Origin: Vreelandella aquamarina
GTDB taxonomy: Bacteria; Pseudomonadota; Gammaproteobacteria; Pseudomonadales; Halomonadaceae
Direction: 5' to 3'
Assembly (NCBI RefSeq): GCF_020075495.1
Contig: NZ_JABYQT010000008.1
Span: forward strand, 1-64,000
Length of the DNA: 64,000 nt
Below the pieces are notes generated by a model. It saw nothing but the letters and a program-made list of their open reading frames with translations, ran no database searches and was not told where the DNA came from. This document shows, piece after piece, positions 45,331 through 54,281 of the stretch; the first letter of the stretch is position 1; each line of letters opens with the position of its first letter. The position numbers and the translations under genes were made by a program.

Positions 45331-46917
45331 TTACAAGTTCATCATCGCTATCACGCCTATCAGCGCCGCCACACAGCCCGCGATGAGCCATTTGGCCGCG
45401 CTGCTGTTGGCCGTGCCACCTTTTTCATACTCGTTTAACAGCGTATTAACACGCATGCTCGAAACAAATTTGGATGTGAGGTTTTGATTGCTGAGGCGGA
45501 TGCCCTCATACCAGTATTCGGGAAAATCGATGAGCGACGTAGGGAGTACCCATCTCTCCCCGATACTGGAAAGCATCATGGTGTTTCGCGTCATGTCGAT
45601 CAAGCTGCTGCGCCTGGGAATCAAGGTGGGGACGTGCTTTTCTTCGATATCGACATCCTTCAATGGCTGGCAAACGTAGTTGCCGTCTTGCTGACCCAGC
45701 AGCAGCACCGGCACCGGATGCTCACCGCACTGAAAGCGTGCCAGACAGGGAAAACGGTGATCGGTATAGTCCGGCTGGTAGGGCTTGTCGCTGTTGATGA
45801 TGACATCGGGCAGGAGCCCCTCCAGGCATTCGTTGAAACGCATCAAGAAAAAGTTGCGGCCCTGCTGGAAGAACATCCAGGTGAGGTGGTCGACGATGCG
45901 CTCGCGCAATGCTTCGCTGGCGCCATGGGTGCCGGTAGTATCCGGAAGTTCGGCATTGGCCTGGCACAGTGATGCCGAAACCCAGTTGGGGTCGAAGTGC
46001 GCCTCGACCCCTAGAGGCGTGGTAAAGCCGACCCTGATTTCCCAGCTCATGGTCGCGTCATCGGTTTCTTCCTCGGAGCGTAAGGTTTCCACTACCTTCA
46101 GCGAGATGCCACTGGCCGCCGGGACGATATCGCGATCCACCATGGCGCGCAGCTGATTGAAAGAGTAAAGCACCTGATCCTTGATCAAGTCATTGTGATA
46201 GCGCCGGTCTGGCTCGGCTGGCGTAGCCGGTGTCTTTTCTTGGCGCTTTAAAAGCGGCAAGCGCATGCGTTCGAAAAAGGCTCTCGCGTCTGGCGATAGC
46301 GTGCTCAGCGGCCTGGCGCCGTCGGGCAGATCGGGAAAGAGGGGGTCGAGCCAATCCAGTCGATCATCGAACACGTAAATCGAGGCAGTCTGCCCATCGC
46401 TCTGGGTGTGCGTCGGGCGGGCATCGTACCAGTACTGAACGGTGCCATGCGGTAGGGTGCGAGCCTCATCCAGCGGCTCGAAAAAGAAGATTTCCGCCTG
46501 ATAGATGACCTCGTCGCCCTCCGGCGATTCGACCACCGCCGCTGTGCCCAACACCAGCGTCGTGGGCCCTTCGAGGTACAGGCCCTCCTCTCCATCAAGA
46601 ATGTGCAGGCCCACGCGAAAAAGGTGTGCATTGCGGGCCAGCTCATGCAGTGGCAGTGAGCGAATCACGGCTTCGCTACCCTCTTCAAGCTGGGCACCGG
46701 CCAACAGGTTGTGCAGGGTATCGGCTTGGGTTGAAGCGATATAACGCGAGCTTTCGTCTACCTGGATCAGGGCCGGCTCTTCATGGCCTTCCGCATGGCG
46801 AATAAAGGCCGCATGAAGCTCGCAATCCGCCCAGCGCAACAGCTGGCGTTGATCCGAGGATGCCAAGTCCTGCTGAAATGCCGTCAAGGAGAAAGTGTTT
46901 GAAAGGGTGTCATCCAT
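45331..46917 (-). CDS. Tail-anchored protein of unknown family, paralogue B
   Basis: The 528-residue protein has the same plan as its neighbour: WADCELHAAFIRHAEG near residue 30, VFDDRLDWLDPLFPDLPDGA near residue 180, RIVDHLTWMFFQQGRN near residue 338, PDYTDHRFPCLARF near residue 382 and SLIDFPEYWYEGIRLSN near residue 461, then a single C-terminal helix. GC-rich codons are like the genome, unlike paralogue A. It lies 63 bases after menA on the same strand, so it may be read from the same promoter, but the products have no obvious link. Function unknown. Confidence 0.78.
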   Translation of the reverse strand: MDDTLSNTFSLTAFQQDLASSDQRQLLRWADCELHAAFIRHAEGHEEPALIQVDESSRYIASTQADTLHNLLAGAQLEEGSEAVIRSLPLHELARNAHLFRVGLHILDGEEGLYLEGPTTLVLGTAAVVESPEGDEVIYQAEIFFFEPLDEARTLPHGTVQYWYDARPTHTQSDGQTASIYVFDDRLDWLDPLFPDLPDGARPLSTLSPDARAFFERMRLPLLKRQEKTPATPAEPDRRYHNDLIKDQVLYSFNQLRAMVDRDIVPAASGISLKVVETLRSEEETDDATMSWEIRVGFTTPLGVEAHFDPNWVSASLCQANAELPDTTGTHGASEALRERIVDHLTWMFFQQGRNFFLMRFNECLEGLLPDVIINSDKPYQPDYTDHRFPCLARFQCGEHPVPVLLLGQQDGNYVCQPLKDVDIEEKHVPTLIPRRSSLIDMTRNTMMLSSIGERWVLPTSLIDFPEYWYEGIRLSNQNLTSKFVSSMRVNTLLNEYEKGGTANSSAAKWLIAGCVAALIGVIAMMNL

Positions 46918-46980
46918 GGTGTGGCTATCCTTGATAGAGAGCAGAGTGAAGATCGAGTGTTCGGTGCAGCGAGATGGCGC

Positions 46981-47907
46981 TTAAAAAAACGCCAGGCCGA
47001 TGGAGAGCAGCACGCTGTAAATCAGCGTCGATAACGCGGTTTTCTTCAACATGCCGGTCAGTAGCTCTCCATCACGGCTATGGCTTAACGTTCGGGCGGC
47101 ATCCGTCAGCGGCTTGGCCACCACCAGGCAGCTCCATCCCGCGAGTGGCACCGGCAGAGCCACCAGGTAGACCACCGTAAGCAGCAGCGCCGCGCCCAGC
47201 AATGCCCAGTGGTAATTGATCGCGTTGGTGCGGCCAAGCTTGACGGCCAGGGTGATTTTTCCATTGCGCGCATCACTTTCTATATCGCGGACGTTGTTCA
47301 CGTTCAGGACCGCCGCGGACAGCAGCCCGCAGGTGGCGGCAGGCAGCAACGCCAGCACGCTTAATTGCTGGGTATGAAGATAGTAAGTGCCCAGCACGCC
47401 GAGCAGTCCGAAGAACAGGAAGACCGAAATGTCGCCCAGCCCCCGGTATCCATAGGGCGTGCCCCCAAGCCCGACGGTATAGGTCACCGCCGCCAACAAG
47501 GCAGCAGCCCCCAGCAGAATGAACGCGACAACATGCCCCCACTGGTTGCCAAAGGCAGTCACCAGCAGTGAAAGCCCTGAAAGCGCGGCGACGATGGCCG
47601 TTACGATCATTCCGCGGCGCATGGCCTGGGGGCTCAGCAGGCCCGAGGAAACCGCCCGTACCGGCCCGATACGCGCATGGTCGTCCGCCCCGGATACCGC
47701 GTCTCCGTAGTCGTTGGCCAGGTTGGAGAGGATCTGGAGTGAAATTGCCGTTAACAGGGTCAGCAGGAATACGCCTGCATGAAAACTCCCAAGATGAGCG
47801 GCCAGCCCGCTGCCCAGCAAGATGGAAGCACAGGCCAGTGGCAGCGTGCGGGGGCGGGCGGCCAGCAGCCAGGCGTGGAAACGGGAGCGTTGGGTGGAGT
47901 GAGCCAT
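46981..47907 (-). CDS. menA: 1,4-dihydroxy-2-naphthoate polyprenyltransferase
   Basis: MenA attaches the isoprenoid tail to DHNA and releases CO2, giving demethylmenaquinone in the inner membrane. The 308-residue protein has about eight helices and the UbiA-family metal motifs: NLANDYGDAVSGADDHARIG (NDxxD type) near residue 62 and NNVRDIESDARNGKITLAVK (DxxxD type) near residue 204. Length matches E. coli MenA (308). It is divergent from the DoxX-menF-menD-menH genes and shares their upstream region, which holds an FNR-like site. Confidence 0.95.
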   Translation of the reverse strand: MAHSTQRSRFHAWLLAARPRTLPLACASILLGSGLAAHLGSFHAGVFLLTLLTAISLQILSNLANDYGDAVSGADDHARIGPVRAVSSGLLSPQAMRRGMIVTAIVAALSGLSLLVTAFGNQWGHVVAFILLGAAALLAAVTYTVGLGGTPYGYRGLGDISVFLFFGLLGVLGTYYLHTQQLSVLALLPAATCGLLSAAVLNVNNVRDIESDARNGKITLAVKLGRTNAINYHWALLGAALLLTVVYLVALPVPLAGWSCLVVAKPLTDAARTLSHSRDGELLTGMLKKTALSTLIYSVLLSIGLAFF

Positions 47908-48013
47908 GGATGAATATCTCTTTTGACATGGGCGTTAAAAGAACGGGCAGTCGACGTGGCCTGCAGGAAACAGAGATGACATCTTGAAAATGCATGATGA
48001 GTTGATGAAAAAA

Positions 48014-48055
48014 TGGACTCACGTCAAAAAGAGCCGGAGTGTTTTGACCCATACT
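48014..48055 (+). promoter_or_regulatory. Candidate FNR/Anr-type site with -10 element upstream of doxX-men
   Basis: TGGAC-TCAC-GTCAA (48014-48027) matches the FNR/Anr palindrome TTGAY-N4-RTCAA with one mismatch. CATACT at 48050-48055 lies where the -10 hexamer of a class II FNR promoter would be (site centre at -41.5). It could serve doxX, and the same site lies 113 bases before menA. Confidence 0.5.
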
Positions 48056-48089
48056 ACGGCTAGTTCCCCTTTGGCATGGAGTATACGGG

Positions 48090-48581
48090 ATGATCGGCGA
48101 CTTATTTAGGAAAAACAAATATGCAGCCTTTGTCTGGCTGGTACTGCGTCTGTACCTTGGTGTTACCTGGTTGACGCTGGGAATAGGCAAGCTGACCGGT
48201 GGCTTCGACGCTCAAGGGTTCTTGAGCAATGCGGTCGCCAATCCTGTCATGCGCGAGGGCAGCATGGTGTATCCCAACTACGTTGCCTTTCTGGAAAACG
48301 TCGCCCTGCCTTATGCCGATGTTATCAATGTCGTCGTTCCCTGGGGAGAAGTCCTGGTCGGGCTTGGGTTGATCGCCGGCGTGCTTACCTCCTATGCGGC
48401 ATTTTTCGCTATCGTGATGAACATGTCTTTTCTCATGGCCGGCACGGTGTCGACCAACCCCTGGATGATTGCGCTGACCTTCTTTTTGCTGGTGGCAGGC
48501 GCCAATGCAGGGCGCTTTGGCGGCGACCGCTGGGTCTTGCCTTACATCAACCGCCGGATAGGGCGTGCTCGGCACGGCTGA
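48090..48581 (+). CDS. DoxX family membrane protein
   Basis: The 163-residue protein has four helices and the DoxX pattern: VLRLYLGVTWLTLGIGKLTG near residue 17, a LPYADVINVVVPWGEVLVGLGLI region near residue 76 and NMSFLMAGTVSTNP near residue 110. DoxX proteins include subunits of thiosulfate:quinone oxidoreductase and uncharacterised redox proteins. Its place before menF, 66 bases away, suggests a role near the quinone pool, but this is only context. It may be cotranscribed with menF-menD-menH. Confidence 0.85.
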   Translation: MIGDLFRKNKYAAFVWLVLRLYLGVTWLTLGIGKLTGGFDAQGFLSNAVANPVMREGSMVYPNYVAFLENVALPYADVINVVVPWGEVLVGLGLIAGVLTSYAAFFAIVMNMSFLMAGTVSTNPWMIALTFFLLVAGANAGRFGGDRWVLPYINRRIGRARHG

Positions 48582-48647
48582 GCCACACTGGCCGTATCCT
48601 GACGTGGGCAGCTTGAGGAAGCGCGTATCAGAGGAAGTACGTATCAA

Positions 48648-49976
48648 ATGATGGATTCGGCGGCTCCAGTAGCCATGCTCAAGCGTCGGCTGGATGCGCT
48701 GGAAAGCGAGCAGCCGCAAGGCTTCATACGCTTGAGTACACCCTGCCAGGTAGACCACCTGATGGGCTGGATGGACGGGCAGCGTGCGCTTCCGCGCCTT
48801 TACTGGAAAGCGCGGGAGGCTGATGCACCCGAGTACGCGATGGTCGGAGTGGTCAAGGCGTTCGACTCGCTGGCGGCACTGCACCAGGACCAAGATGCGC
48901 TGGCGGCCTGTTCCAGCGAGCAACCCGACTACTTTGGCGGTATGGCGTTTGACCCCGACGCCGAAGGGTGGACGGGGTTCGGGGCCTGCCATTTTCTACT
49001 GCCTCGGCTAGCGCTGAAGCGCGACGGGCAGAACAGCGTCCTGTCTCTTAACCTGCGCTTTGATGATCGTCCTCGGGAGCAGGAACTGGCCGACGCCCGT
49101 GCCGCGCTTGAGGCGTTGAACCCGCCAAGGCCGTTACCACCGATGAAGCCACTTTCCTTGATGCGAGAAGACACGCCCTCGCGCGATGAGTGGGTTGCCC
49201 AGGTACACCGGGTAACGCAGCCCGAGCAGCTGCGCAGAACGCCCAAGGTGGTTCTCTCGCGGGAGACGTGCCTGCACAGTGCGGAAATGCCCAGCCCCTG
49301 GGCGCTGCTGTCTCATTGGCAGGCAAGGGCCGCTGACTGTTTCCAGTTCGGTATTCAGCTCACACCGTATGAGGCGTTCATAGGCTGCCCACCGGAGCGG
49401 CTTTACCAGCGTGAAGGCACGCACCTGGTGAGCGAGGCGCTGGCCGGCACGACGCCTCGCGGGCGCACGGCTCAGCAGGATGGCGAACGTGCCGCCGCGC
49501 TGCTTTCAGATGCCAAGAACGGCCTGGAAAATCAGTGCGTGTATCAACAGCTGCTGAGCCAGCTCGAGCCGCTTTCGTGTCGGATCGACATGGGTGAGGC
49601 ACACATTGTCACGCTTCGCTCGGTGCTGCACATTCGCCGCCTGATTCACGCCAAGCTGCACCCTGGGGTCAGCGACCAGGCGTTGCTCGACACCTTGCCC
49701 CCGACGCCCGCCGTCGGAGGCGTCCCCCGCCAGGCGGCGTTGGCCTTCATCCGCCAGCATGAGCGCCAAAGGCGCGGTTGGTACGCGGGTGTCTTTGGAC
49801 GCATCAGCCACGCCAGCAGCGACTTGGCAGTGGCCATTCGCTGTGCCCAGGTGGGTAAGGACACGATTCGCCTCTACGCCGGGGCGGGGATCGTGAAAGG
49901 CTCTGAACCAGACGCGGAGTGGCGCGAGCTGGACAGCAAGATCGCCGATATCATGGCGCTGTTGGGAATGGGGTAA
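48648..49976 (+). CDS. menF: Isochorismate synthase MenF
   Basis: MenF converts chorismate to isochorismate, the entry to menaquinone. The 442-residue protein has the chorismate-binding C-terminal half with RRTPKVVLSRET (Lys general base) near residue 206, the SEALAGTTPRG motif near residue 268 and the last blocks HASSDLAVAIRCAQV and LYAGAGIVKGSEPDAEWRE. The N-terminal half is less conserved. A related enzyme, EntC, makes isochorismate for siderophores, but the adjacent menD three bases downstream decides for MenF. Confidence 0.93.
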   Translation: MMDSAAPVAMLKRRLDALESEQPQGFIRLSTPCQVDHLMGWMDGQRALPRLYWKAREADAPEYAMVGVVKAFDSLAALHQDQDALAACSSEQPDYFGGMAFDPDAEGWTGFGACHFLLPRLALKRDGQNSVLSLNLRFDDRPREQELADARAALEALNPPRPLPPMKPLSLMREDTPSRDEWVAQVHRVTQPEQLRRTPKVVLSRETCLHSAEMPSPWALLSHWQARAADCFQFGIQLTPYEAFIGCPPERLYQREGTHLVSEALAGTTPRGRTAQQDGERAAALLSDAKNGLENQCVYQQLLSQLEPLSCRIDMGEAHIVTLRSVLHIRRLIHAKLHPGVSDQALLDTLPPTPAVGGVPRQAALAFIRQHERQRRGWYAGVFGRISHASSDLAVAIRCAQVGKDTIRLYAGAGIVKGSEPDAEWRELDSKIADIMALLGMG

Positions 49977-49979
49977 GAC

Positions 49980-51746
49980 ATGTCCGCGCCTGCCTTGACG
50001 CCGGGGTTTCCGGTTCATCACGCAACCTTCAACCACCTCTGGGCGGCGCTGCTGCTGGAGGAACTCTACCGTCTGGGCGTGCGCGATGTCGTGCTGGCGC
50101 CGGGCTCGCGGTCAGCGCCCTTGACGACGGCGGCCAGCGAACACGCCGGCCTTTGCTGCCACTGCCATTTCGACGAGCGCGGGCTCGGGTTCATGGCGCT
50201 GGGAATGTCCCGGGGCAGCCAACGGCCCGTCGCGGTGATCACGACATCGGGCACGGCGGTAGCCAACCTCTACCCGGCGGTGGTAGAAGCCAGGCTGACC
50301 GGCGTGCCGCTGGTGGTGCTCTCCGCCGACCGCCCTCTGGAACTGCTGGATAACGGCAGCAACCAGGCCATCGATCAACGGGACATCTTCTCCCGCCATA
50401 CGGTCATGCACATCGACCTGCCGCCGCCGGACCCTGACATGAAGGCAGCGTTTCTGCTCAGCACGGTCGACCAGGCGATCGATCAACAGCGCCGCACGCC
50501 TGGCCCCGTTCATATCAACTGCCGCTACCGCGAACCGCTCTATCCCGGCAGCTGCCTGCTCGATGCCAGCGACTATCTTGCCCCGCTGAGGGGCTGGCAG
50601 GCAGCGTCGACGCCATGGAGTACCTGGCAGACCGATGCTGCGCTTCCTGCTTCCGGCAACGCCCTCATCCTCGGCAGTGAATGGAGTGCCTTTGCCCGGC
50701 AGCGGGGCATTATCGTGGTGGGTAACGTCGAAGGTGGCGCCAGCGACCCCAAGCAGGCGCAGCAGCTCGTCGAGCTATCCAGGCAGTTGGGCTGGCCCTT
50801 GCTGGCCGACCTGCAAAGCCAGCTCCGCTTCGACCCTCAGAACCTGATCTATTTTGACCTGGCGCTGCACGATGCGCCATTCAGCACTGAGCTTGCCCGG
50901 GCAGAGGTGCTGCTGCAGTTCGGCGGCCGGCTGATCTCCAAGCGGTTGACGCAATTCATTGCTCGGCAGCCGTGGCAGGATGTCTGGCTGATCGACCCGC
51001 TTTCCCAGCGGCTCGATCCCGACTACTGCGTCAAGCGCCGCGTGGTCGGCACACCTGCCGATTTCATCGCGGGTATGCCCAGCCTCCCGGAGCAGGCGCC
51101 TTGGCACCGGCTGGACAGCCTTCAGCGCCGTACCGGTCAGCTTGTCGACGCGCGATGCAGGGCGTTTTCCGAGTTGGGGGTGTGCCACCAGCTGGTGCAG
51201 CTGGCTAAAGGGCAACTGTTCGTGGGCAACAGCCTGCCCGCACGGCTGATGAATATGCTGGGCACGTATCGTGACCTGCCCCTGCGGGTATTTGCCAACC
51301 GTGGTGCGTCGGGGATCGACGGCCTGATTGCCACGGCCTACGGCGTCAGCTGTACTCATCCAGGCCCCACCACCATCGTGCTGGGGGATACCAGCGCCCT
51401 GCATGATCTCAATAGCCTGGCGCTGCTGAAGCAGGCAACTCACCCTCTGGTCGTGATCATTCTCAACAACGATGGCGGCAGTATTTTCCATATGCTACCC
51501 GTGCCCCAGGAAGGGGAGCTGCTCGAGCGCTACTTCCGTCAGCCCCATGGGCTGGGCTTCGAGCAGGCAGCGGCGATGTTCGGGCTTGCCTATGTTGCAC
51601 CCGACTCCCTCGATGCCTTCGACGTGGCCTACCGCCAGGCGCTTCAGACAGGCGTTACGCTAATCGAGATCAGCGTACCTCATCAGCAGGTGGCCGATGA
51701 ACTTGCCGCACTCGGCGCGGCGATTCGTGAATCGTCACGTGAATAG
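49980..51746 (+). CDS. menD: SEPHCHC synthase MenD
   Basis: MenD is a thiamine-diphosphate enzyme that joins isochorismate with 2-oxoglutarate. The 588-residue protein has the substrate loop [14 protein letters not shown] near residue 40, the catalytic Glu in [11 protein letters not shown] near residue 62, ThDP/Mg binding in [18 protein letters not shown] near residue 467 and [18 protein letters not shown] near residue 498. E. coli MenD is 556 residues. It begins three bases after menF, and its end overlaps the menH start. Confidence 0.95.
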   Translation: MSAPALTPGFPVHHATFNHLWAALLLEELYRLGVRDVVLAPGSRSAPLTTAASEHAGLCCHCHFDERGLGFMALGMSRGSQRPVAVITTSGTAVANLYPAVVEARLTGVPLVVLSADRPLELLDNGSNQAIDQRDIFSRHTVMHIDLPPPDPDMKAAFLLSTVDQAIDQQRRTPGPVHINCRYREPLYPGSCLLDASDYLAPLRGWQAASTPWSTWQTDAALPASGNALILGSEWSAFARQRGIIVVGNVEGGASDPKQAQQLVELSRQLGWPLLADLQSQLRFDPQNLIYFDLALHDAPFSTELARAEVLLQFGGRLISKRLTQFIARQPWQDVWLIDPLSQRLDPDYCVKRRVVGTPADFIAGMPSLPEQAPWHRLDSLQRRTGQLVDARCRAFSELGVCHQLVQLAKGQLFVGNSLPARLMNMLGTYRDLPLRVFANRGASGIDGLIATAYGVSCTHPGPTTIVLGDTSALHDLNSLALLKQATHPLVVIILNNDGGSIFHMLPVPQEGELLERYFRQPHGLGFEQAAAMFGLAYVAPDSLDAFDVAYRQALQTGVTLIEISVPHQQVADELAALGAAIRESSRE

Positions 51747-52488
51747 AACGCACGAGCCAACCCTGGTCATGCTGCATGGCCTGCTGGGGGATCGGCACGA
51801 CTGGGCCAGAGTGGCTGAAAGATTGGAGGGGATTAGTCACCTTGCCCTGGACCTGCCCGGTCACGGCGATAACCGCGCCGTACAGGTAGGCTCTTTCGAG
51901 GCGTTTCATGAGTGGCTAAGCGCTACGTTGAGCGACCGGGGGATAGTGCGCTACTGCCTGCTGGGTTATTCGCTGGGCGGGCGGTTGGCGCTGTATCACG
52001 CCAGCCGCCAGCCGCCGGGCCTTGCCGCCCTGTGGCTGGAGAACGCTCACCCAGGCTTGCCCACCGAACAGCGGCCTGACCGTATCGCCCATGACGAGCG
52101 CTGGGCGGCGCGCTTTGCGCAGGAGCCGCTTCAGGAGGTACTTGCCGACTGGTATCGGCAGCCGGTATTTGCCGACCTTGGCGCTGCCCAGCGCAGGCGG
52201 CAGCGCGACAGACGCCGCCATAACAGCGGGCAGGCCGTGGCCCGTATGCTTCGGGCAACCTCCCTGGGGTGTCAGCCGTCGCTCTGGCAGTGGCTTGCCG
52301 ATACCTCGCTGCCGGTGGGGTATCTCTCGGGCCTGCAGGATGCCAAGTTTCATGCACTGGCAAACCGTTTGGCCGCAACCGCGCCCCATATACATCATGC
52401 CCCCCTGGAAGGGGGGCATAACCTGCATTCCGAGCAGCCTGACAAGGTGGCGCGGCAGCTCGATGCCTGGTATCGCGCACTGCGGTAA
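51697..52488 (+). CDS. menH: SHCHC synthase MenH (alpha/beta hydrolase)
   Basis: MenH removes pyruvate from SEPHCHC to give SHCHC. The alpha/beta hydrolase has the oxyanion turn [13 protein letters not shown], the nucleophile elbow [13 protein letters not shown] and the catalytic His in [12 protein letters not shown] near the end. The ATG at 51697 has AGGTGG just before it and lies 50 bases inside menD; GTG codons at 51727 and 51739 are alternatives giving a shorter N-terminus closer to E. coli MenH. It ends the menF-menD-menH run and is convergent with the carrier gene. Confidence 0.92.
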   Translation: MNLPHSARRFVNRHVNRTHEPTLVMLHGLLGDRHDWARVAERLEGISHLALDLPGHGDNRAVQVGSFEAFHEWLSATLSDRGIVRYCLLGYSLGGRLALYHASRQPPGLAALWLENAHPGLPTEQRPDRIAHDERWAARFAQEPLQEVLADWYRQPVFADLGAAQRRRQRDRRRHNSGQAVARMLRATSLGCQPSLWQWLADTSLPVGYLSGLQDAKFHALANRLAATAPHIHHAPLEGGHNLHSEQPDKVARQLDAWYRALR

Positions 52489-52500
52489 GCGGCCGCCTGC

Positions 52501-53970
52501 TCAGTGAATCAGCAGAAGCCATGGCAGTCCTGCCGCCAACCACACCACCAAAAAGAGCAGGCCGAAAAGAGCGCCTAATCGCCACCACAGGCGGCTTGGC
52601 AGGTAGCCACTGCCATAGTAGACCGGGCTTGGGCCGGTGCCGTAAGGGGTGAGAATGCCCATGAAGCCAAGCGTGGGCAACAGCAGCAGAATGAACAGCT
52701 CCATATCCAGCCCTGCAATGCCGGAAGCCGCCGCCAGCATGACCGGCAGCAAGGCAGTCACGTGGGCGGTGACGCTGGCAAACAGGTAGTGGAGCAGATA
52801 GAAGATCACGGTGAGCGCGACCATGGCCATCAACGGGTTGAAGTCGCTGATCTGCCCGCCCACCACGTTGCCGAACCAGCTGACGAACCCGACCTGGCTC
52901 AGCCCGCCTGCCAGTGCCACCAGCGTGGCAAACCATACAAAGGTATTCCACGCGGCGCGGTTATCGAGAATGTCGTTCCAGCTGACCATGCCGGTCAGCA
53001 GCATGCCGCCAATGACTACCAGGCCCACCAGCGAGGCAGAGATGATGTCTCCGGCAAAAATCCACAGCAGCAGCGCCACGACCACCATGACGATCAAGGT
53101 GATCTCATGGCGCGTCAAGCGGCCCAGCTTGGAAAGCTCCTGCGCGGCCCAATCAGAGATTTCACTGCCCGCCTTGACCTCCGGTGCGCACAGCCAGTAG
53201 CACAGCAACGGCACCAGCAGAAGCAGTGCAATGCCCACCGGGGCGACCGCCATGAACCACTGCCCCCAGTTGACATGGATGCCGGTTGCGCTTTCGGTCA
53301 GCGCAATGGCCAGCAGGTTGGGGGCCAGGGCGGTCAGAAACAGCGAGCTTGTGACGCAGGTGGAAACGATGGCCGTCCACATCAGAAAGCTGCCCATGCG
53401 CTTCATGCTGGGGTCGTTGGGATGGGAGTCGTAAAGCGGCGGCAGGTTGCGAATGACCGGATAGATGGTGCCTCCGCTGCGCGCCGTATTGGACGGCGTG
53501 AAGGGGGCCAGGATCGTATCGGCGATCATGACCGCGTAGCCCAGGGTCAGGGTGCGTTTGCCCATGGACGTGACCAGCCAGAGGGAGATTCGCCGACCAA
53601 GGCCGGTCTTTTCATACCCGAGGGCAAACATGAAGGCGCCAAAGATCAGCCAGACCGTCGAGTTGGTGAAGCCCGAGACGGCCCAGGCAAAGGCCTGGTT
53701 GGCGGCATTGAACCCTTCGGTTGCCAGCTGTTCCGGTGAGAACAGCACCCAGCGTGACAGCAGGGCCGCAAGCGTTACGCCGAGCAGGCCAATGACCGCC
53801 CCCGGCAAGGGCTCGAGTATCAGGCCGACCACACAGCCCATGAAAATGGCAAAGAAGTACCATGCATGCGGGGCGAGCCCCGAAGGCGCAGGTATCAACG
53901 CCATCACGATGGCAACCAGAAGGGGGGCTAACAACTTCCAACGCGGCAAGGCCTGAACGCTGCTGTTCAT
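52501..53970 (-). CDS. DASS (SLC13)-family dicarboxylate carrier, CitT/TtdT-like
   Basis: The 489-residue protein has twelve or so helices and the DASS motifs: PFTPSNTARSGGTIYPVIRN near residue 149 (Ser-Asn-Thr carboxylate site) and a second copy region ASVTAHVTALLPVMLAAASG near residue 410. It resembles the CitT/TtdT branch that exchanges citrate or tartrate for succinate. Lying between the men and frd gene sets, it is a likely fumarate, malate or tartrate importer and succinate exporter, but no direct evidence exists. ATG 53970 is chosen since it begins just before the first helix; earlier in-frame codons are not membrane-like. Confidence 0.87.
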   Translation of the reverse strand: MNSSVQALPRWKLLAPLLVAIVMALIPAPSGLAPHAWYFFAIFMGCVVGLILEPLPGAVIGLLGVTLAALLSRWVLFSPEQLATEGFNAANQAFAWAVSGFTNSTVWLIFGAFMFALGYEKTGLGRRISLWLVTSMGKRTLTLGYAVMIADTILAPFTPSNTARSGGTIYPVIRNLPPLYDSHPNDPSMKRMGSFLMWTAIVSTCVTSSLFLTALAPNLLAIALTESATGIHVNWGQWFMAVAPVGIALLLLVPLLCYWLCAPEVKAGSEISDWAAQELSKLGRLTRHEITLIVMVVVALLLWIFAGDIISASLVGLVVIGGMLLTGMVSWNDILDNRAAWNTFVWFATLVALAGGLSQVGFVSWFGNVVGGQISDFNPLMAMVALTVIFYLLHYLFASVTAHVTALLPVMLAAASGIAGLDMELFILLLLPTLGFMGILTPYGTGPSPVYYGSGYLPSRLWWRLGALFGLLFLVVWLAAGLPWLLLIH

Positions 53971-54157
53971 GAGGCTGTTCTCTTCTATTTGATACGCTGG
54001 ACATGGGACGAAAACATGTCCGCCAAGCCGCTGCTGCACCTGTCGAACCACTGTGACCGATCTGTTCGGTGGGCACGGCAGGGCAGTACGGCTACTCTGA
54101 AGAGTAGAAGCGCCCGCGCTGAGTTAGAAGCGTTACCCGCTTGATCCCCGCGCTTTC

Positions 54158-54171
54158 TTGACGCATGTCAA
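54158..54171 (+). promoter_or_regulatory. FNR/Anr-type site upstream of frdA
   Basis: TTGAC-GCAT-GTCAA is a perfect 14-base palindrome of the FNR/Anr/Dnr kind, 111 bases before frdA. It points to induction without oxygen. A half-site TTGAT lies at 54141-54145. I do not see a clear -10 at the ideal distance; TAAGTT at 54212-54217 is possible. Confidence 0.7.
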
Positions 54172-54281
54172 GGACCTCTGTGATGTCACCAAGGCAAAAA
54201 CGCAAGTGTGGTAAGTTCAGTGAATACGCCCATGCGTGATGCGCTTATTGACGCTGGGCCGGGCTGAGGGAAGGGACCGTT

